Source: Gnetum montanum (Eukaryota; Streptophyta; Gnetopsida; Gnetales; Gnetaceae). From it: a stretch of 64,000 bases of DNA. The notes beneath the pieces are model-generated. The model ran no database searches. It was not told where the DNA came from and saw only the letters and a list, made by a program, of their open reading frames with translations. This document shows positions 35,640-47,400 of this stretch, piece by piece. The position numbers and the translations under genes are program-made. The stretch covers positions 57,925 to 121,924 of the forward strand of contig MNCI01022206.1 of NCBI GenBank assembly GCA_015680685.1, written 5' to 3'. Positions within the stretch are counted from its first letter, which is position 1. Every line of letters begins with the position of its first letter.

Positions 35640-36230
35640 TCTGACACATCATGGATTTGGTGAGATGTAAGGCTGAGAGGCTTTACTGTAGCATTCTTCT
35701 ACATTGTCATCTTCCGCTTGAAAAGGCAACTCGGACAATGTAGTTTCATTTTCTGAGCTGGCATGTTGTGCCAGCTCTTTCGTCAAATAGTTAGTGTCGA
35801 CGGAGACAGGTGCCTTGTTCTTGGAGGTTATGACATCTGAACCCTGCTCCATATCTACGTTGTTTATTGCTTGTGTTGTCACTTCATCACCATGGATCAC
35901 CACCACCCTACCTGCATAGGGTAGATGGATTTCTTGATGTATGGGTGAAGAGACGGTCCTAATTTGGGCTAACCAAGACATCCCCAGGATCAAGTTAAAC
36001 CCGGGCATCTCTTCCACCATGATAAACATTGCATTTTTTGGAAAATGGTCCCCTACCAAAAAGTTAATGTTGACAGTGCCTTTCACCATGACCCGTGCCC
36101 TGTTGAATGACTTCAAACATGACGTTGTCGTGGGTTTGATTTGATCTACCAAACCTAGTTTATCCACAATGGGGAATGGGATAACATTTGTATTCGCCCC
36201 ATCATTAATATGTACCCTTTAGATCTTATG
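35640..36230 (-). pseudogene. Aspartic protease of the Tat-type element
   Basis: The active site reads NDGANTNVIP at about 36217-36188, keeping the D-G-A triad. It is followed by IVDKLGL and, about 55 residues later, FNLILGMSWLAQIRTVSS, the second conserved loop (usually ILGRPW). The frame stays open to about 35649. This is the best preserved reading frame of the element. The C-terminal 70 residues are acidic and may link towards pol. The enzyme would cleave the Gag-Pol precursor. Confidence 0.8.
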
Positions 36231-36479
36231 TTAGCCGACCTAAATTGTGATGAATAGAGGTGTTATAGTCACCTAACCCTTTTCAAGATCTTCCCTAATG
36301 GAGTCATCACAAAATGTCAATTGGGATGGCTGCAGTTCTCCAGGCATAGAAGGAAGCATAACCAAGTGAATTGCTTTCTCTTCTGCTAACATGTTCTCGT
36401 CAATTGGTATTGCCGTTAACATGTGAACCAAAGCCTCACGGTGTGCGGTGGAAGTCATTATTAGGTCTTACAGGCTCAA

Positions 36480-39300
36480 CATTGTGTTCTTTTGTTTTAG
36501 AGCTTGCTTGACTTAAGTAAGAGCGCTTAAAAGGTCTTGTCCACCTTCCTATTGTTTACTGCCCTTCTCCTCTTCCGTTCATCCCAAGAGATGAATTTCC
36601 TAAGGAGGAATAGCTTCGGGTTTGGGGTTAGACCCTTATAAGTGAGGTGGCGATGACCGTGCACACGTAGCAGCGTTAGCTTTTGGTGACGAGGTGAATG
36701 TAGATGTAAAGGACAAGGGAGTAGGTTTGGAAGGACCTGGGGTGGTACATTCCATTGCCACTTCACCTGTCGAATGTTCTTTTCATTTCCTTGGATGAGA
36801 AGGCTGGGATGCCATCTTATGCGGGGTGGGAGCAGTTGAGTTGCTTGGACCCCTAATGATGAGCAATGTTTATAGTGTTAGTGCAGGCAATAGTGCAGTC
36901 TTGTTTATAGAAGGTGTAGGGGTGGATGTCCAAGGAGAGACCCTTAGGATAAATGGTTGTTGCGGTGTCTTTTTTAAATGCTGCTAGTGTTGGTGCACTA
37001 TGCTAAGGCACGTAAACCAAAAATGGTTGCTGAGGCAGTTTGGGATTACTATCCATGTCAACAGTGTTGATGATGTAGCTAATGTTGTTGGCATTAAGTG
37101 GGTCTATGTAAATATGCATAGATTGATTCTCCAAGTGCACGAGGTTGCTTTCATCTAAAACCAACTTCCCTTGATCAATCATTCATTGAATGTCATCCTT
37201 TAATGCCAGACAGTAATCTATGTCATGACCACAAAGTTGATGCTAGTCATAGAACCGTTCCAACCTGAAATTCTTAGGGATTGGAAGCTCATTGGGAAAA
37301 GCCAAAGAGGGGTTTCTAAGGAGCTCATAGTACCATTGATGCCTTTTGGTTACCTCCTCTAACATCCGCTTGTGTTCAATGTACCTTGCCCTCAGTAATT
37401 TCTTCAGAAGTTCTAAAGGCTTGATGGGTAGTGAGGTATATTTAGAGCAATCTTTATACTCGAAATTAGGCTTAGGTGGGGTGGATGCTTCGGGTGTTGA
37501 TGTGGAGTGTTGAGCGGCATTTTTTGGATTGGGCACAAGGTTAGTTGGTGCAATGGCCACCTTTTTATTGTTCTTGTTGTTGGGCTTAGCTTCATTTGCC
37601 ACAGTGGCCACTATGGCTGTTGCAGCCTTGCCCTTATATTTTTCCTTCTTGATAAACATATTCTTGTATGCAACATAGGCTAGACCTTTACTTACCTTGG
37701 CTGCATCTTGTATGCTCTTGGTCTAGGCAAAAGCATGACTAAGAGTTTGTGGAGCGAGGTAGTAAAATTTGGACTTAATGAAGTCATTCACTACACCATT
37801 AAAGATGGCCAGTAGATGGGCCTCCACGATGGGCTCGCAGATCTCATTCAGGGTAGTGCTCCACCACTGTATGAATTTCTAGACTGATTCTAGTGGATCT
37901 TGCTTTACGATCATTAACTAATCCAGCGTAACCTCTGGTCTCAAGTTATACTTGAAATGAGTTACGAACTGAGTTAGCAACTCCTCTAGGATTAAGATAG
38001 AATAGCCTGGGAGCGTGCGGTACTAGTCTAAAGCCTTACCCGTCAGAGACATAGTGAAGATGTGGATAATGGTATGCGGCCATTGTTGCAATAGAAGGGA
38101 ATCAGATCTAAATGTTATGAGATGCGCGTTGGGATCACCCTCCCTGTTGTATTTTGTAAAGTGGGGAAGTCGCATCCTGAGGGGTAAATGTTAGTATGGG
38201 GACTGTCGAGCTGATGGGATCATCATGTTAGAAATCCATGACTTGTACCGTGTCAAAATCGACAGCTTTCAGACGCTTAATTTCTTCAGTAAGGGTTTGG
38301 ATAAGCTGGAATGCTTCGTCCAAACCTGGGGACAATGTAGACAATTGCAAAGCTGCAAGGGCAACCACCATTTCTGGTGTGTTAGGGGTAGTAGTCTAGC
38401 TCATAGTTGATGCTGTTTGGGCAGCCCCTACGAAAGGTGTTTCTTGTGCTATCCACCATCCAGTGGGTGGTACTGTTGGAGTAGCGACCATTAGTGGTGC
38501 CATGGGATAGGTCGTTTGTGTAATCGGTGGGACAGACCATAGTCCTGCACTTGGTTGTACCATTTTTGGAACCTGGTACACTTGATGTTGAGCATATTGA
38601 GACATTTGGGAAGGTTTCGAAGTAGGGGGAAGTGAATGGGGTCCACCATGTGGTTGGGGGTGGGCCAGCCATTAATTGCGAAATAGGTGTAGATGCTAGA
38701 ATGGATGCAGAAACTGTATGCAACTACGATGTAGGTACTATATGGACGTAAGGCAGGGTAGCCATGATCGGTGCATGGTACGATGCAGGAATGGATTGGT
38801 GAACAGCTTGCAGGGGGATAGTGCCTAGAAATGAGACAGAGGAATAGACATGTTGATATGCTGAGGGCATGGCATGGCTACCTGTTGCCAATGAAACTGT
38901 AGTTTGGAAAGGTGCAAATGTAATCATGAAGGGAACATTCATAAAGAGCAGGTTCGACTAGAAAGACGGGGTGGGAGGTATGGTGGTAGGGTTAGTTTGA
39001 CCCGCATCCTTAGACTAGGAATCCAGGTCCTCTTGCCCATTTTGAAATGCCTCATCTTAGTGAGACACCATGTCTCACTACTCCCTAGGCCTACTTATCC
39101 ATATCAGTTGATCTAAAATCCACTGATACATTTGCGTTAGAGGAATGGAAACATCAAGAGTGGGAATAAATTTCCTCCCATTGCAATAAATGAGCTCGAA
39201 GCTATGTTTTTCTTCGAGTTCTTAGGCGTCTAAGGGTAGATTTTCCTAGACCTTAGTGTAGAGAAAATTGTAAAGATCAGTTTGTTGTACCAAGCTCTCA
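36480..39300 (-). pseudogene. Degenerate gag of the Tat-type element
   Basis: From right to left: a Pro/Thr/Met-rich, low-complexity N-terminal part (about 39100-38380); a capsid-like block at about 38050-37640 where SLTGKALDQYRTLPGYSI and FVTHFKYNLRPEVTL match the retrotransposon gag wording; then a Lys/Asn/Pro-rich linker and an open frame at 37659-37243. A zinc-binding remnant HDIDYCLALKDDI lies at about 37225-37185. Numerous stops, mainly TAG. Long gag with a Pro-rich start is typical of Tat/Ogre elements. Confidence 0.7.
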
Positions 39301-39656
39301 AGTGATCGATTTTGGATCCTGAGAGATTGGCATGGCCCTTGCACCAAGCTAGGCAGTTGTTTGGCACTTGTGGTGCCCTAAACTAAAAAAGGGACCTCAA
39401 TGTTTGAGGTAGAAACAATAGTGGTTGAGGAAATCATTATCATGAGGTTGAAAATGGTTTACAAGCAAGAACAAAAAAGAGAATAAGAGGCGATTGGAGG
39501 CTTTTTCCTTGCAAGGTTCCAAAGGAACCATCATTGTGACCAGCTTGTATCACACGTTGCGTAAACAACTGCAAGGATGTCATGTTTATGCTGATAAGTG
39601 AATGGGTATAGAGAGCGTGAAGGACTACCCATGAGACACATAAAGGGGCACCAAAA

Positions 39657-39677
39657 GGCCCTCCTTCTAGTGCCAAA
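39657..39677 (-). other. Probable primer-binding site of the Tat-type element
   Basis: On the minus strand TGGCACTAGAAGGAGGGCC begins a few bases after the 5' LTR ends at 39681. The position is right for a primer site, but I could not assign the tRNA. Confidence 0.5.
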
Positions 39678-39680
39678 AAC

Positions 39681-41221
39681 TATAGCGATCGAAAACATCA
39701 GTGGCTGGAAACACCGAGAGGTTGCTGAGGGAATAGTTTAACCCTAGATCTGTGTAAGGGCCATGCTAGATAAAATAGAAACGGGGCACCCTAAACAGTC
39801 TAGTCAATCAAACAGGGACTTAATTAGTGTGACTTAACCTTATGTAAACATTGTTTCAATTGTGAAATACACGAGGTAAAACCAATAATCGATAAATGCA
39901 GGAACGAAGGAAATAATTCCAAACAACGATAATAATAAATAAATAACAGAATAAACTTAGGTAAGAAAATGCACCGCCTCAAGGTCGAGGGTTCAATTCT
40001 TTGCCTTTTTTGAGAGATGTATAGAAAATCATACAATGTTGGAGGCAGATAGAGAATTCAAGGGTAATTAGAATGCTCAGACCGTGCCAACTATGCTCTT
40101 GAATGTGAACTTAAAATCCAACTGTGCAAAAATGCCAACTCTTTGGATGAGAAATGCCAAATAGAAGAGCCAACGCACAAAATGCCAATGCAAAAAAGCT
40201 AACCGCAAGATAGCCAATGCAAAAAGCCAACCCAAATTTTTGTCAACCCTTTGAGCGTTACTCGTCAGGGTATTTATAGGGCCAGGAGCAGGCGAGAAAT
40301 GAGGCCTAGATGCCACATTTCCTGGACCCACGAGATGCTGACATGCCCGTACTGCGTAAATGTGCAAAATCGGTCGTGAACTTGCTATGTTGCAACCATG
40401 TTGTTGAAACTGGAGATGCTGGAATCAGATGTGCCAACAATGCAAGTAAGAAATGAAGCACATTGAAGTAGCATAGCCACTTGCTACGTTGTGCTACACT
40501 ATGTAGCATAGCACATCGACGTAGCGTAGCTGCTTGCTATGTTGTGCTACACTATGTAGCGTAGCACACCGTAGCCACCGATTTAAACAGAAAACTTGCG
40601 TTGGAGTCACTAGCTTTTGCTAAAACTCTTGGTGCACGTCGTGCTAACCTTTGGAGCATTTTTATTAATGTGCATCTTTGCTACGCTATGTAGTGTAGTA
40701 GCCAATGTAACTTGCATTTCTGTCAAAACTATGGGGTTTCACGAGAAAATTTTGTTTGCTTTTCCCTTGCTGCACTGTGTTACACTATATAGCATAGCAT
40801 AACGTAGCATCCTGTGTTGGCTGAATTCTGACTTTGCCTTGCGTGAACATCTTGCCAAACTTGTATTCGGACACTTGATTGATTTTTTTGAAGGCTTTCT
40901 ACACTGTGCAACGTAGTGTAGCGTAGCAAACTTCTCCACTAGAAAACTTGCCAGACTATTTTGTCCATCCTAAACATTGTCGACAACTCCTAGCACAATT
41001 TCTAAGTAGACTAATAACTGGGTGAATTGTCCAGGTGGGCAGGCAGGAGAATCTATCAGGCCTATCAAGTTTGGAGATAGAAAACTTGTCAAACTGAACA
41101 GTCTAACCTCAGTGCCTACATTTTCCTGCCAAACTACCATGAGGCTACACTTGTTGAAGTCCTTGCTTGAATTCCAAGACCCTGGTGAAGCAAGAGGGTC
41201 TCGAAATTTTATGGTGTTTCA
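39681..41221 (-). repeat. 5' LTR of the Tat-type element
   Basis: On the minus strand it starts TGAAACACC at 41221 and ends near 39681, where TG..CA has been mutated (TATAGCGA against TGTAGCGA in the other copy). A minus-strand TATAAATA lies at 40278-40271. The 40450-40930 part is rich in CTACGCTA/TAGCGTAGC words, as in the 3' LTR. Confidence 0.9.
40271..40278 (-). promoter_or_regulatory. TATA box in the 5' LTR
   Basis: Minus-strand TATAAATA, conserved at 25257-25264 in the other LTR. It would drive the genomic RNA of the Tat-type element. Confidence 0.6.
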
Positions 41222-41357
41222 GTAGGCTTGCATTCTTACCTTCCAATAGATAAAGCTGAACCCATTGAACATTAGTGGCTTTATGTATGAAGTCCCTTCC
41301 ATTGTCCACTCTTGAAAGTTAATGTAGAACATAAGAGTACGTAGCTCTAATACCACT
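41222..41357 (-). pseudogene. Start of the split copia gag, with primer site
   Basis: GTAGG (41222-41226) is the right target duplication. The minus strand then holds the first codons of the copia gag (MFNGFSFIYWKVRMQ near 41275-41230), which join in frame to the block at 24671 and below. GCTCTAATACCA at 41344-41355 is, on the minus strand, TGGTATTAGAGC: the initiator-tRNA-Met primer site with one C-to-T change. Confidence 0.8.
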
Positions 41358-41881
41358 TGAGGATTGTAGAACTTAGAAGGGGGAGGAGATGAATATGTTC
41401 CTCAAATTAAAATTTATAGCCACAAAAACCACAACCAAATTTAATGCGGTTTTCAAACTTAGGTAGTCCATAGTTGGAGGGTATTTCACTTGCATACCAT
41501 TGGACTTTGTTTCTTAGAAAATTGGTTTGAAGGGAACAACAACCTATATAAGCTCTAAGCTTCACTTTGAAATGTTTCATAGCTATGGAACCACTCAATC
41601 CCATAGGGTCCCAACAAGCTTAGAAACTAGTCTAAAGGATCCCACAACCTCTAAAAATTAACCTCCACTCTGGAGTGTTTTAACATTGCACTAACACTTA
41701 ATCTCACAAGATCCCAACAAGCTAAATAATGATTCCTTCCCTCAAGAAGCACATCAACCCCAATGGGGCAATAAGAGAGAAACAAAAACATAAGGGAAGA
41801 ATGTAACTAACTTTACAAATCCTTGTACTTTGAATAACAATTCATAATCAATCAATCAAATGATTTTACAAATGAAGTACA
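41358..41881 (-). repeat. Truncated 5' LTR of the minus-strand copia element
   Basis: It matches 20376-20895 and stops abruptly at AAGTACAC. The words ATTTTACAAATGA occur on both sides of the breakpoint (about 41862 and 41884), suggesting a deletion or slippage through short homology. The U3 half, including the AGACATCT cluster, is missing here. Confidence 0.75.
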
Positions 41882-42263
41882 CCATTTTACAAATGACTTT
41901 GGAATCTAGGCCTTAATAACATTAGGATAAAAGGAAGACATTTCAATCACATCTATATATTTTATTCATAATGGACAAGTTAGATTACCTTTGAGTGATG
42001 ATATGATCATGAATATTTTGCATCATACATTATAAATGATAGATCAAGTATAAAATGTGGAGGGATTAGAGATACTTGTACTAGTATGCTTTCAATATGA
42101 CTATGGCATCTACAAGCTACTTTAGGGTTAATGTATATATGCTAGCCTTAATTGGTTGCTAATATAGAGCTCCCAAACATAAAAAGAAAACTCAATAGAG
42201 CACAATGCCTATATAAAAGGAATTAGTTGCTAAATAAACAAAATTGAAGCCTTTTAGGCATAC
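41882..42263. other. Unassigned flank
   Basis: AT-rich, without open frames or recognised repeats. Before the insertion of the Athila-like element it was continuous with the sequence starting at 55549. Confidence 0.5.
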
Positions 42264-42268
42264 CCTGT
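42264..42268. other. Target-site duplication (left) of the Athila-like element
   Basis: CCTGT here is repeated exactly at 55549-55553, directly outside the right LTR. Confidence 0.9.
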
Positions 42269-43197
42269 AGATGAGTCACATTCGGTTAACTATGTCAATG
42301 AGGCCTCGTCGATGCAGCCTTGTCAATGAGGCCCCATTGATGCATCTTACCATGCATCAATGAGGCCTCATCGATGTAGTGTTGGTTTTTTTGATTTTTG
42401 ACTATAAATACATGCTTGTAGCTACATTTATGAAAGGTAGAGATAGTAGTTACAACGAAGCTCTTATAGTTTTTCCATTTGCAATTAGAATTTTCCTCTA
42501 GAGTGCCTACAGTAGGAGTTATTAAGTGTATGGATCTTTATTCAAGCATTGTTATACTTGAGCATGACAATGTATGCGGTAATAAAGATAAGCTTTCTAA
42601 TAAACATTGTAACACTTTGGATAGATTAGCTATTTCATTTATGCATTTAATGTTCTTAATTATTTATTAAATGTTTTTCATTAGTTATTAAATATTTTCC
42701 AATTATTACATTAATGAAGCAATTAAGAAAAATAGATTACGCACATAAGTACGACTGCTTCAAGCATAACACATATTTTCTTGGTAATTCTAGTCGTTAT
42801 TGCTTGGTACGCTGAGTAGCATAGTGCTTGGTTGCCCAGTAATGGATACATGGGTTTAGGACATGTACAGAAAGTGGGATCGGATGCTTATGTTAGGATT
42901 AGTTAAATGCTAGTCAATTAGTTAATTTAGTTTAGTTAATCCAATTTCTTTTATCTACATTTTGAGCACCAAACTATAAAACACAATATGATAAAGATTC
43001 AATGCCTTAGTTACACATAACCATACCAACGAATGTCACAAGTGTAATTGGGAAGAAAATGATTGGCCTTAAGGCTAGATTCACTTCCTAAAGGACTAGT
43101 GCACTAGAAATGACAAAGTCTATAGAAGTCGACTGGATCGCATGTGAATGCTTTATGATTTGTATGGTTGGACGTAGGGGTACCTCACCAGTCATCA
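42269..43197 (+). repeat. 5' LTR of the Athila-like element
   Basis: It starts AGATGAGTCA (the right copy starts TGATGAGTCA, so the terminal TG is mutated here) and ends GTCATCA. It has a TATAAATA box at 42403-42410. Several near-palindromic GATGAGGCCTC words lie at 42297-42385, more than in the right copy. Confidence 0.88.
42403..42410 (+). promoter_or_regulatory. TATA box in the 5' LTR of the Athila-like element
   Basis: TATAAATA lies about 135 bp into the LTR. The right LTR has the variant TATAAGTA at the matching place (about 54752). Confidence 0.55.
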
Positions 43198-43217
43198 TTG
43201 ATGTTGTTTCCAAGGAC
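43198..43217 (+). other. Primer-binding site, tRNA-Asp-like, decayed by transitions
   Basis: TTGATGTTGTTTCCAAGGAC directly follows the LTR. It aligns with the Athila-type site TGGCGCCGTTnCCGGGGA, with differences that are almost all C-to-T or G-to-A at former CpG sites. Confidence 0.6.
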
Positions 43218-44160
43218 TTTGTTTGTGGAACATGCACCATTTAGGTTTAGGTGAATACCATTAATATCATTGTATGAACCTCAAGGTTAATATCATTCCC
43301 AGTATACATAGAATTATAAAAGCACACTCATAATTTCATTTTGTTTTGCAAAATTTCTTCTTCTTCTCACAAGCACGAAAATACCAAACCACCAATCCCA
43401 GAAGAGTGCAAGGTGGTATATACTCATCCAAATGATTTTGTGTCAAACTTCACCTTCATCCTACATTAGCATGAATAGTTGTGATGACATGATATGGAGG
43501 GCAACATTGTCTTGCCTCCCAATTGATCTATTCTTGGGATGCTATTCAAAACCCTTAAGAAGTTGGACATAGTAGATCTTCATAAAGAATATGTTGTAGA
43601 TGGATATGAAACTTGAAACTACTATCCCATTGAAACACAATGTAAACAAGATCAACATTAGAAGAGACAACATGAAGCTACAAAGGGAAAACATTACAGC
43701 AATCCCTTATTCTTACTAAATCAAGATGACACTGACAATCCTCCTATTGAAGGTTCTCAACATGAAGATTCTCCACCCCCTGTTATAGATGGTGAGGGTG
43801 TGCACCTAAACCTATGATCCACTACCCATAAAATAGATTTAGGAAGAAGTAACAGCCAAGGTAGGGACTTGGGCAAGCACCACAATAGCAAGGGATCTAA
43901 GAATGGTGATTGTAATAAGCATAAAAGTGATGGCGGATACCACAGTGGTGGTGGCAAGTCCACCTTCCTCTTCATTCTCTTCATTCAATTCTAAACATTT
44001 CTCTCCATCTAATGGTTCTAATGAATACCACTATTGAAACAACCATGATGAAGATGATTAGCAAGATAACAATGACTGTAAAGGCCACAAAAATGGAAAG
44101 GATGGCTGAAACCATCATCGACATCATTGATGGAATGATGATGATGAACCTCTATTGGTG
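43218..44160 (+). other. Leader region of the Athila-like element
   Basis: Non-coding or unreadable sequence between the primer site and the recognisable gag. A minus-strand open frame at 43757-43984 is Pro/Leu-rich and probably a shadow of a decayed low-complexity N-terminal gag. Confidence 0.4.
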
Positions 44161-45160
44161 ACTTGAAGTATGTTCAACATTGTAGAGGTAGTAAAAATCC
44201 CAACTAGACATATGAAGGATAGTTGGATCAAGTGCCTAGACATGAATAATATCCCAAGATTTGAAGGGGGATAAAATTCTAATCTGCAAACACATCTACA
44301 AGCTTTTCATGATGCTTATGTCTTACAGAACATAGAGAATGAATAGCGAAAACTCAAGCTTTTCCCAAGGACACTCATCAAGAAAGTTGAAAGCTGGTAT
44401 TGGTCCTTAGAGGTGAAATCTATTTGCAAATGGAGTACTATGTTAGAGCTATCCAATGACAAATACTAAACATACTCTAGAGTGTCTAATCTGAGAAAGA
44501 AAATACAAGGTTGGAAATAGGAAGCACATGAACCCTTGGATGCCACCATGAGCTAATACTATTCACTCCTACACTAATGCCCTATCCATGGTTATTCTTG
44601 AAGGAAACAACTTCACCACATCATAGATGGACTTAGAGCACAAACAAGAAGAACCCTTGGGATGTATGCCCAAGGAAGATTGTTTGAACTAAGAGCTCAT
44701 CAAATCTAGAGGCTAATTGAGTAGATAGCAAAAAAAGGAGGTGAGCTATGAAAAAGGGAAAGTGCTAAAGAATATAATAGGGACACTTCCATTGAAAAAT
44801 GAGAGGTCTGATTTTGTGATGAGGGGAGTCACCACTTGATGAAGTGGTGAATAGAAAGACCTTTCCCATCCAAAAATCCATTTTTGATATTTTGGCCAAG
44901 GTTGATAACTTATGGGACTCTTTGGATAAAAAATTATAAACCTCTTTGAAGATTATTGAAGAATCCAAAGAGCAAAATAGTGATCATAATAGCAAGAGGC
45001 AAAAAGAAGCTGAACATGTCTACCAAAGAGGTAAGGGCAAAGCTATTGTAGTAGAGGAAGTTGTGGAGTCTAACTCTAATGATGAAACTAAATGTGGCAT
45101 CTATAAATATGAACATCCAAAGGAATTTTTCCCTGTGTGTCACACATTAAAAGTCTAGAG
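44160..45160 (+). pseudogene. Degenerate gag of the Athila-like element
   Basis: From about 44240 it reads IPRFEGG, then LQTHLQAFHDAYVLQNIEN, LKLFPRTLIKKVESWYWSL, the capsid wording of plant Ty3 gag. From 44946 an open frame is Lys/Glu-rich and ends CGIYKYEHPKEFFPVC, where the family has a zinc-binding C-x2-C-x-x-x-H-x4-C motif; the second Cys is lost. Multiple stops. Confidence 0.75.
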
Positions 45161-45780
45161 TATATGCATTGGATCCTCACCTAGCACATAGGCAAGCTCT
45201 AAGACGATTGCCTTATCCTCAAGGTAATCCACGGTAGTTCCACCAACAGCAATAAGCTTACTATCCAAGTTGAACTCCTTTACAATCGTACAAATAATAC
45301 CACCAATGGTATCAACCACAATCATGGGGAATGCCACCGCCAAGGTAGTAGTAGCCTTATAGGCAACAAGATCCATATAAGTACTATGTTCAGTAGCTCA
45401 TTTTCCTTAGAATTTTTACAAGTCATGCATCATTTTAGCATCAGTATTATCCTCTAGAGTATCATTGAACACATTCATTATCTACTCAAGCATAAACCCA
45501 TATCCATACCATCCTCTACATCTCTCTACACATACACCTTCACCTTCAACCCAATTACCTCCTACTCCATCCATGGAGGGTGAGATTCCTCCATAGCTAC
45601 AACAATGAAATGCTACAAGGGCTATGCACTCACAACTAGTTTTTCAACCAACTGATCTAGACAATCAATCTAGGAAAATACCTTTCTTCTAGCCCCGTAG
45701 TCCTCTTCAGCCCTCACAATCTAGTCTAGCTAATCATCCTACATCTCCAACACCCTCATCCTCTACATCAAACACCTTTG
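45161..45780 (+). other. Linker between gag and protease
   Basis: Broken, Pro/Ser/Thr-rich text (for example SHPTSPTPSS near 45735), typical of the stretch between gag and protease in Athila elements. No domain. Confidence 0.4.
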
Positions 45781-45789
45781 AGTGCCCTT

Positions 45790-46365
45790 CAAACCAAGTG
45801 TTGCCTAAGATCTTCATTGTAATGCTAACCCATGCTATTTCTAGCTAGATCAAGGCTAGCAATCTTCCTATGAAAAGATCTAATCCTAGAAGTCCACTCA
45901 TTTATCTACAAATTGCTATATAGAACCCATGCAAGGCTCTTCTTCACTTTGGTTCTAGAGTTAATCTCATCTCCCATGACATGTACAAGGCCTGGAACCT
46001 ACCACCTCTTAAGAAGAGCAACATTCATCTAGAATTAGCAAATTAGTTGATTACTATCTCTCTGGGATTAGTAGAGGAAATTGTGGCGATGGTTTGTAGG
46101 TGGTCCTATCCTACTAATGTTCTAGTGATCAAGGTGGAAAACTACAAAAGTGACTTTTCCATCATTATGGGAAGGGCTTGGTTAAGCACTGTCGATGCAA
46201 GAATGGGTATAAGGGACCTATCTTTAAAAATATCTAAGGAAAATGAACTAGGAAAGATTGAGAAGAAGCATATTCCATGCATCATGTATAGCGATAATGG
46301 GTGCAATTGTGTGCAAAATATTTGCTCAATCAAGAGTACATACATTAAAGCATGTAATTAGTGTG
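45790..46365 (+). pseudogene. Degenerate protease of the Athila-like element
   Basis: ALLHFGSRVNLISHDMY at about 45930-45985 is the active-site region. The family has L-D-F/L-G-S/A, so the catalytic Asp is His here. The second loop reads FSIIMGRAWLSTVDARM (46159-46205), followed by LSLKIS. Catalytic loss plus a stop near 46045 show it is inactive. Confidence 0.75.
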
Positions 46366-47400
46366 TGCAAGAGATCAATATTCAAAGGTATCTATACATA
46401 GCAGCCACAAAATAGGAGGGCACCCAATGGCTAATAGTTAACTTAGATAGTAGTGCACTATGCATGGAACCAACTGAGAGCCTCACTTATGCACATGTTG
46501 AAGGCATGGACAAAATTGAACAATTTCATTCCCAACTCTCTAATGAAGATGATGACACTCATTGGGGAGAGTTGGAAATCCCTAATCATTTCAAGCAGGA
46601 GCCCTTAGAGCTAAAAGATTTACAGGCCGATATGGATTATGCATTTTTAAAGAATGGTAAATCAATCATAATTAATGCCAAACTTTCTCCTAAACAAAAA
46701 GAAAAGTTGTTGAAGGTAGTGAATAAATGGTCAATAGCCTTTTCTTGGTCATATCCAGAGCTAACAGGAATTGATCTAAGTATATGCCATCATTGCATCT
46801 ACGCTAATCCAATCATGAAGCCTAAAAGGTAGTCGTAGAGGTGGATGAACCCCAAATTGAAGCAAATCATCAAGGAAGAAATAGAGCAACTCCTCAAGGT
46901 AGGGTTCATCTATCCTAGCACAAGTAGTGAGTGTGTTAGCCCACTTGTAATTGTACCAAAGAAGGAAGGCAAATGATAGGTTTGCATAGACTTCAAGCTA
47001 TTGAATATGGAAACATTTAAAGATCACTTTCCTTTGCAATTTGTAGATTATGTGTTAATCACTATATCTGGGCATTTTTATTATAGTTTCTTGGATAGTT
47101 ATATTGGCTATAACCAAATCCAAATTGTGCCAAAAGATTAGGCCAAGACAACATTACGAGTCCCTAGGGGACTTTTGCATATTGTAATATGACATTTGGT
47201 CTATGCAATGCTCCTACAAGCTTTCAATGCTTGGTCCTTAGTATCTTTCAACAACATATTGGTAGTGGTGTTAAAGTATTCATTGATGACTTTTCCACTT
47301 GTGAAGTTACCTTTGAGCAAGCTTTGGACCAACTTGAGCAAGTACTGAAAAGATGTGTAGAGACAAACCTATGGCTCAACTAGTAAAAGAGCCATCTCAT
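46366..47400 (+). pseudogene. Degenerate reverse transcriptase of the Athila-like element
   Basis: An open block at 46464-46832 (LKDLQADMDYAFLKNGKS, LSPKQKEKLLKVV) is the connector before the fingers. IKEEIEQLLKVGFIYPS and CVSPLVIVPKKEGK follow at 46870-46980, FLDSYIGYNQIQI at about 47090, MTFGLCNAPTSFQCLV at 47189-47235 and the catalytic VFIDDFS at about 47275-47295 with both aspartates. Several TAG/TAA stops interrupt it. Confidence 0.85.

Larger units (their letters stand above)
24677..41221 (-). mobile_element. Tat/Ogre-type Ty3 retrotransposon, 16.5 kb, with an antisense spliced gene
   Basis: LTRs of about 1.5 kb (24677-26196 and 39681-41221) and a perfect GTAGG target duplication delimit it. 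On the minus strand the interior reads gag, protease, then a 5 kb block holding a + strand gene between two minisatellites, then reverse transcriptase, RNase H, a second archaeal-type RNase H, and integrase. The second RNase H between RNase H and integrase is the hallmark of the Tat lineage (Ogre, Grande, RIRE2 relatives). It inserted into the gag of a minus-strand copia element. All its genes have stops, so it is not autonomous now. Confidence 0.9.
20376..41881 (-). mobile_element. Minus-strand copia element, split by a Tat-type insertion
   Basis: A 3' LTR (20376-21524), polypurine tract (21525-21538), interior (21539-24676 and 41222-41357), primer site (41344-41355) and truncated 5' LTR (41358-41881) form one minus-strand element once the insert 24677-41221 is removed. 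The interior is only about 3.3 kb, with gag but no recognisable pol, so it looks non-autonomous or deleted. Its gag frame runs uninterrupted across the insertion point when one copy of the 5 bp duplication is removed, which confirms the nesting. Confidence 0.85.

Noticed and set aside
46142-46345. Minus-strand open frames across pol regions of the retroelements
   Set aside because: They overlap recognised protease or reverse-transcriptase sequence on the other strand and have no domain of their own.
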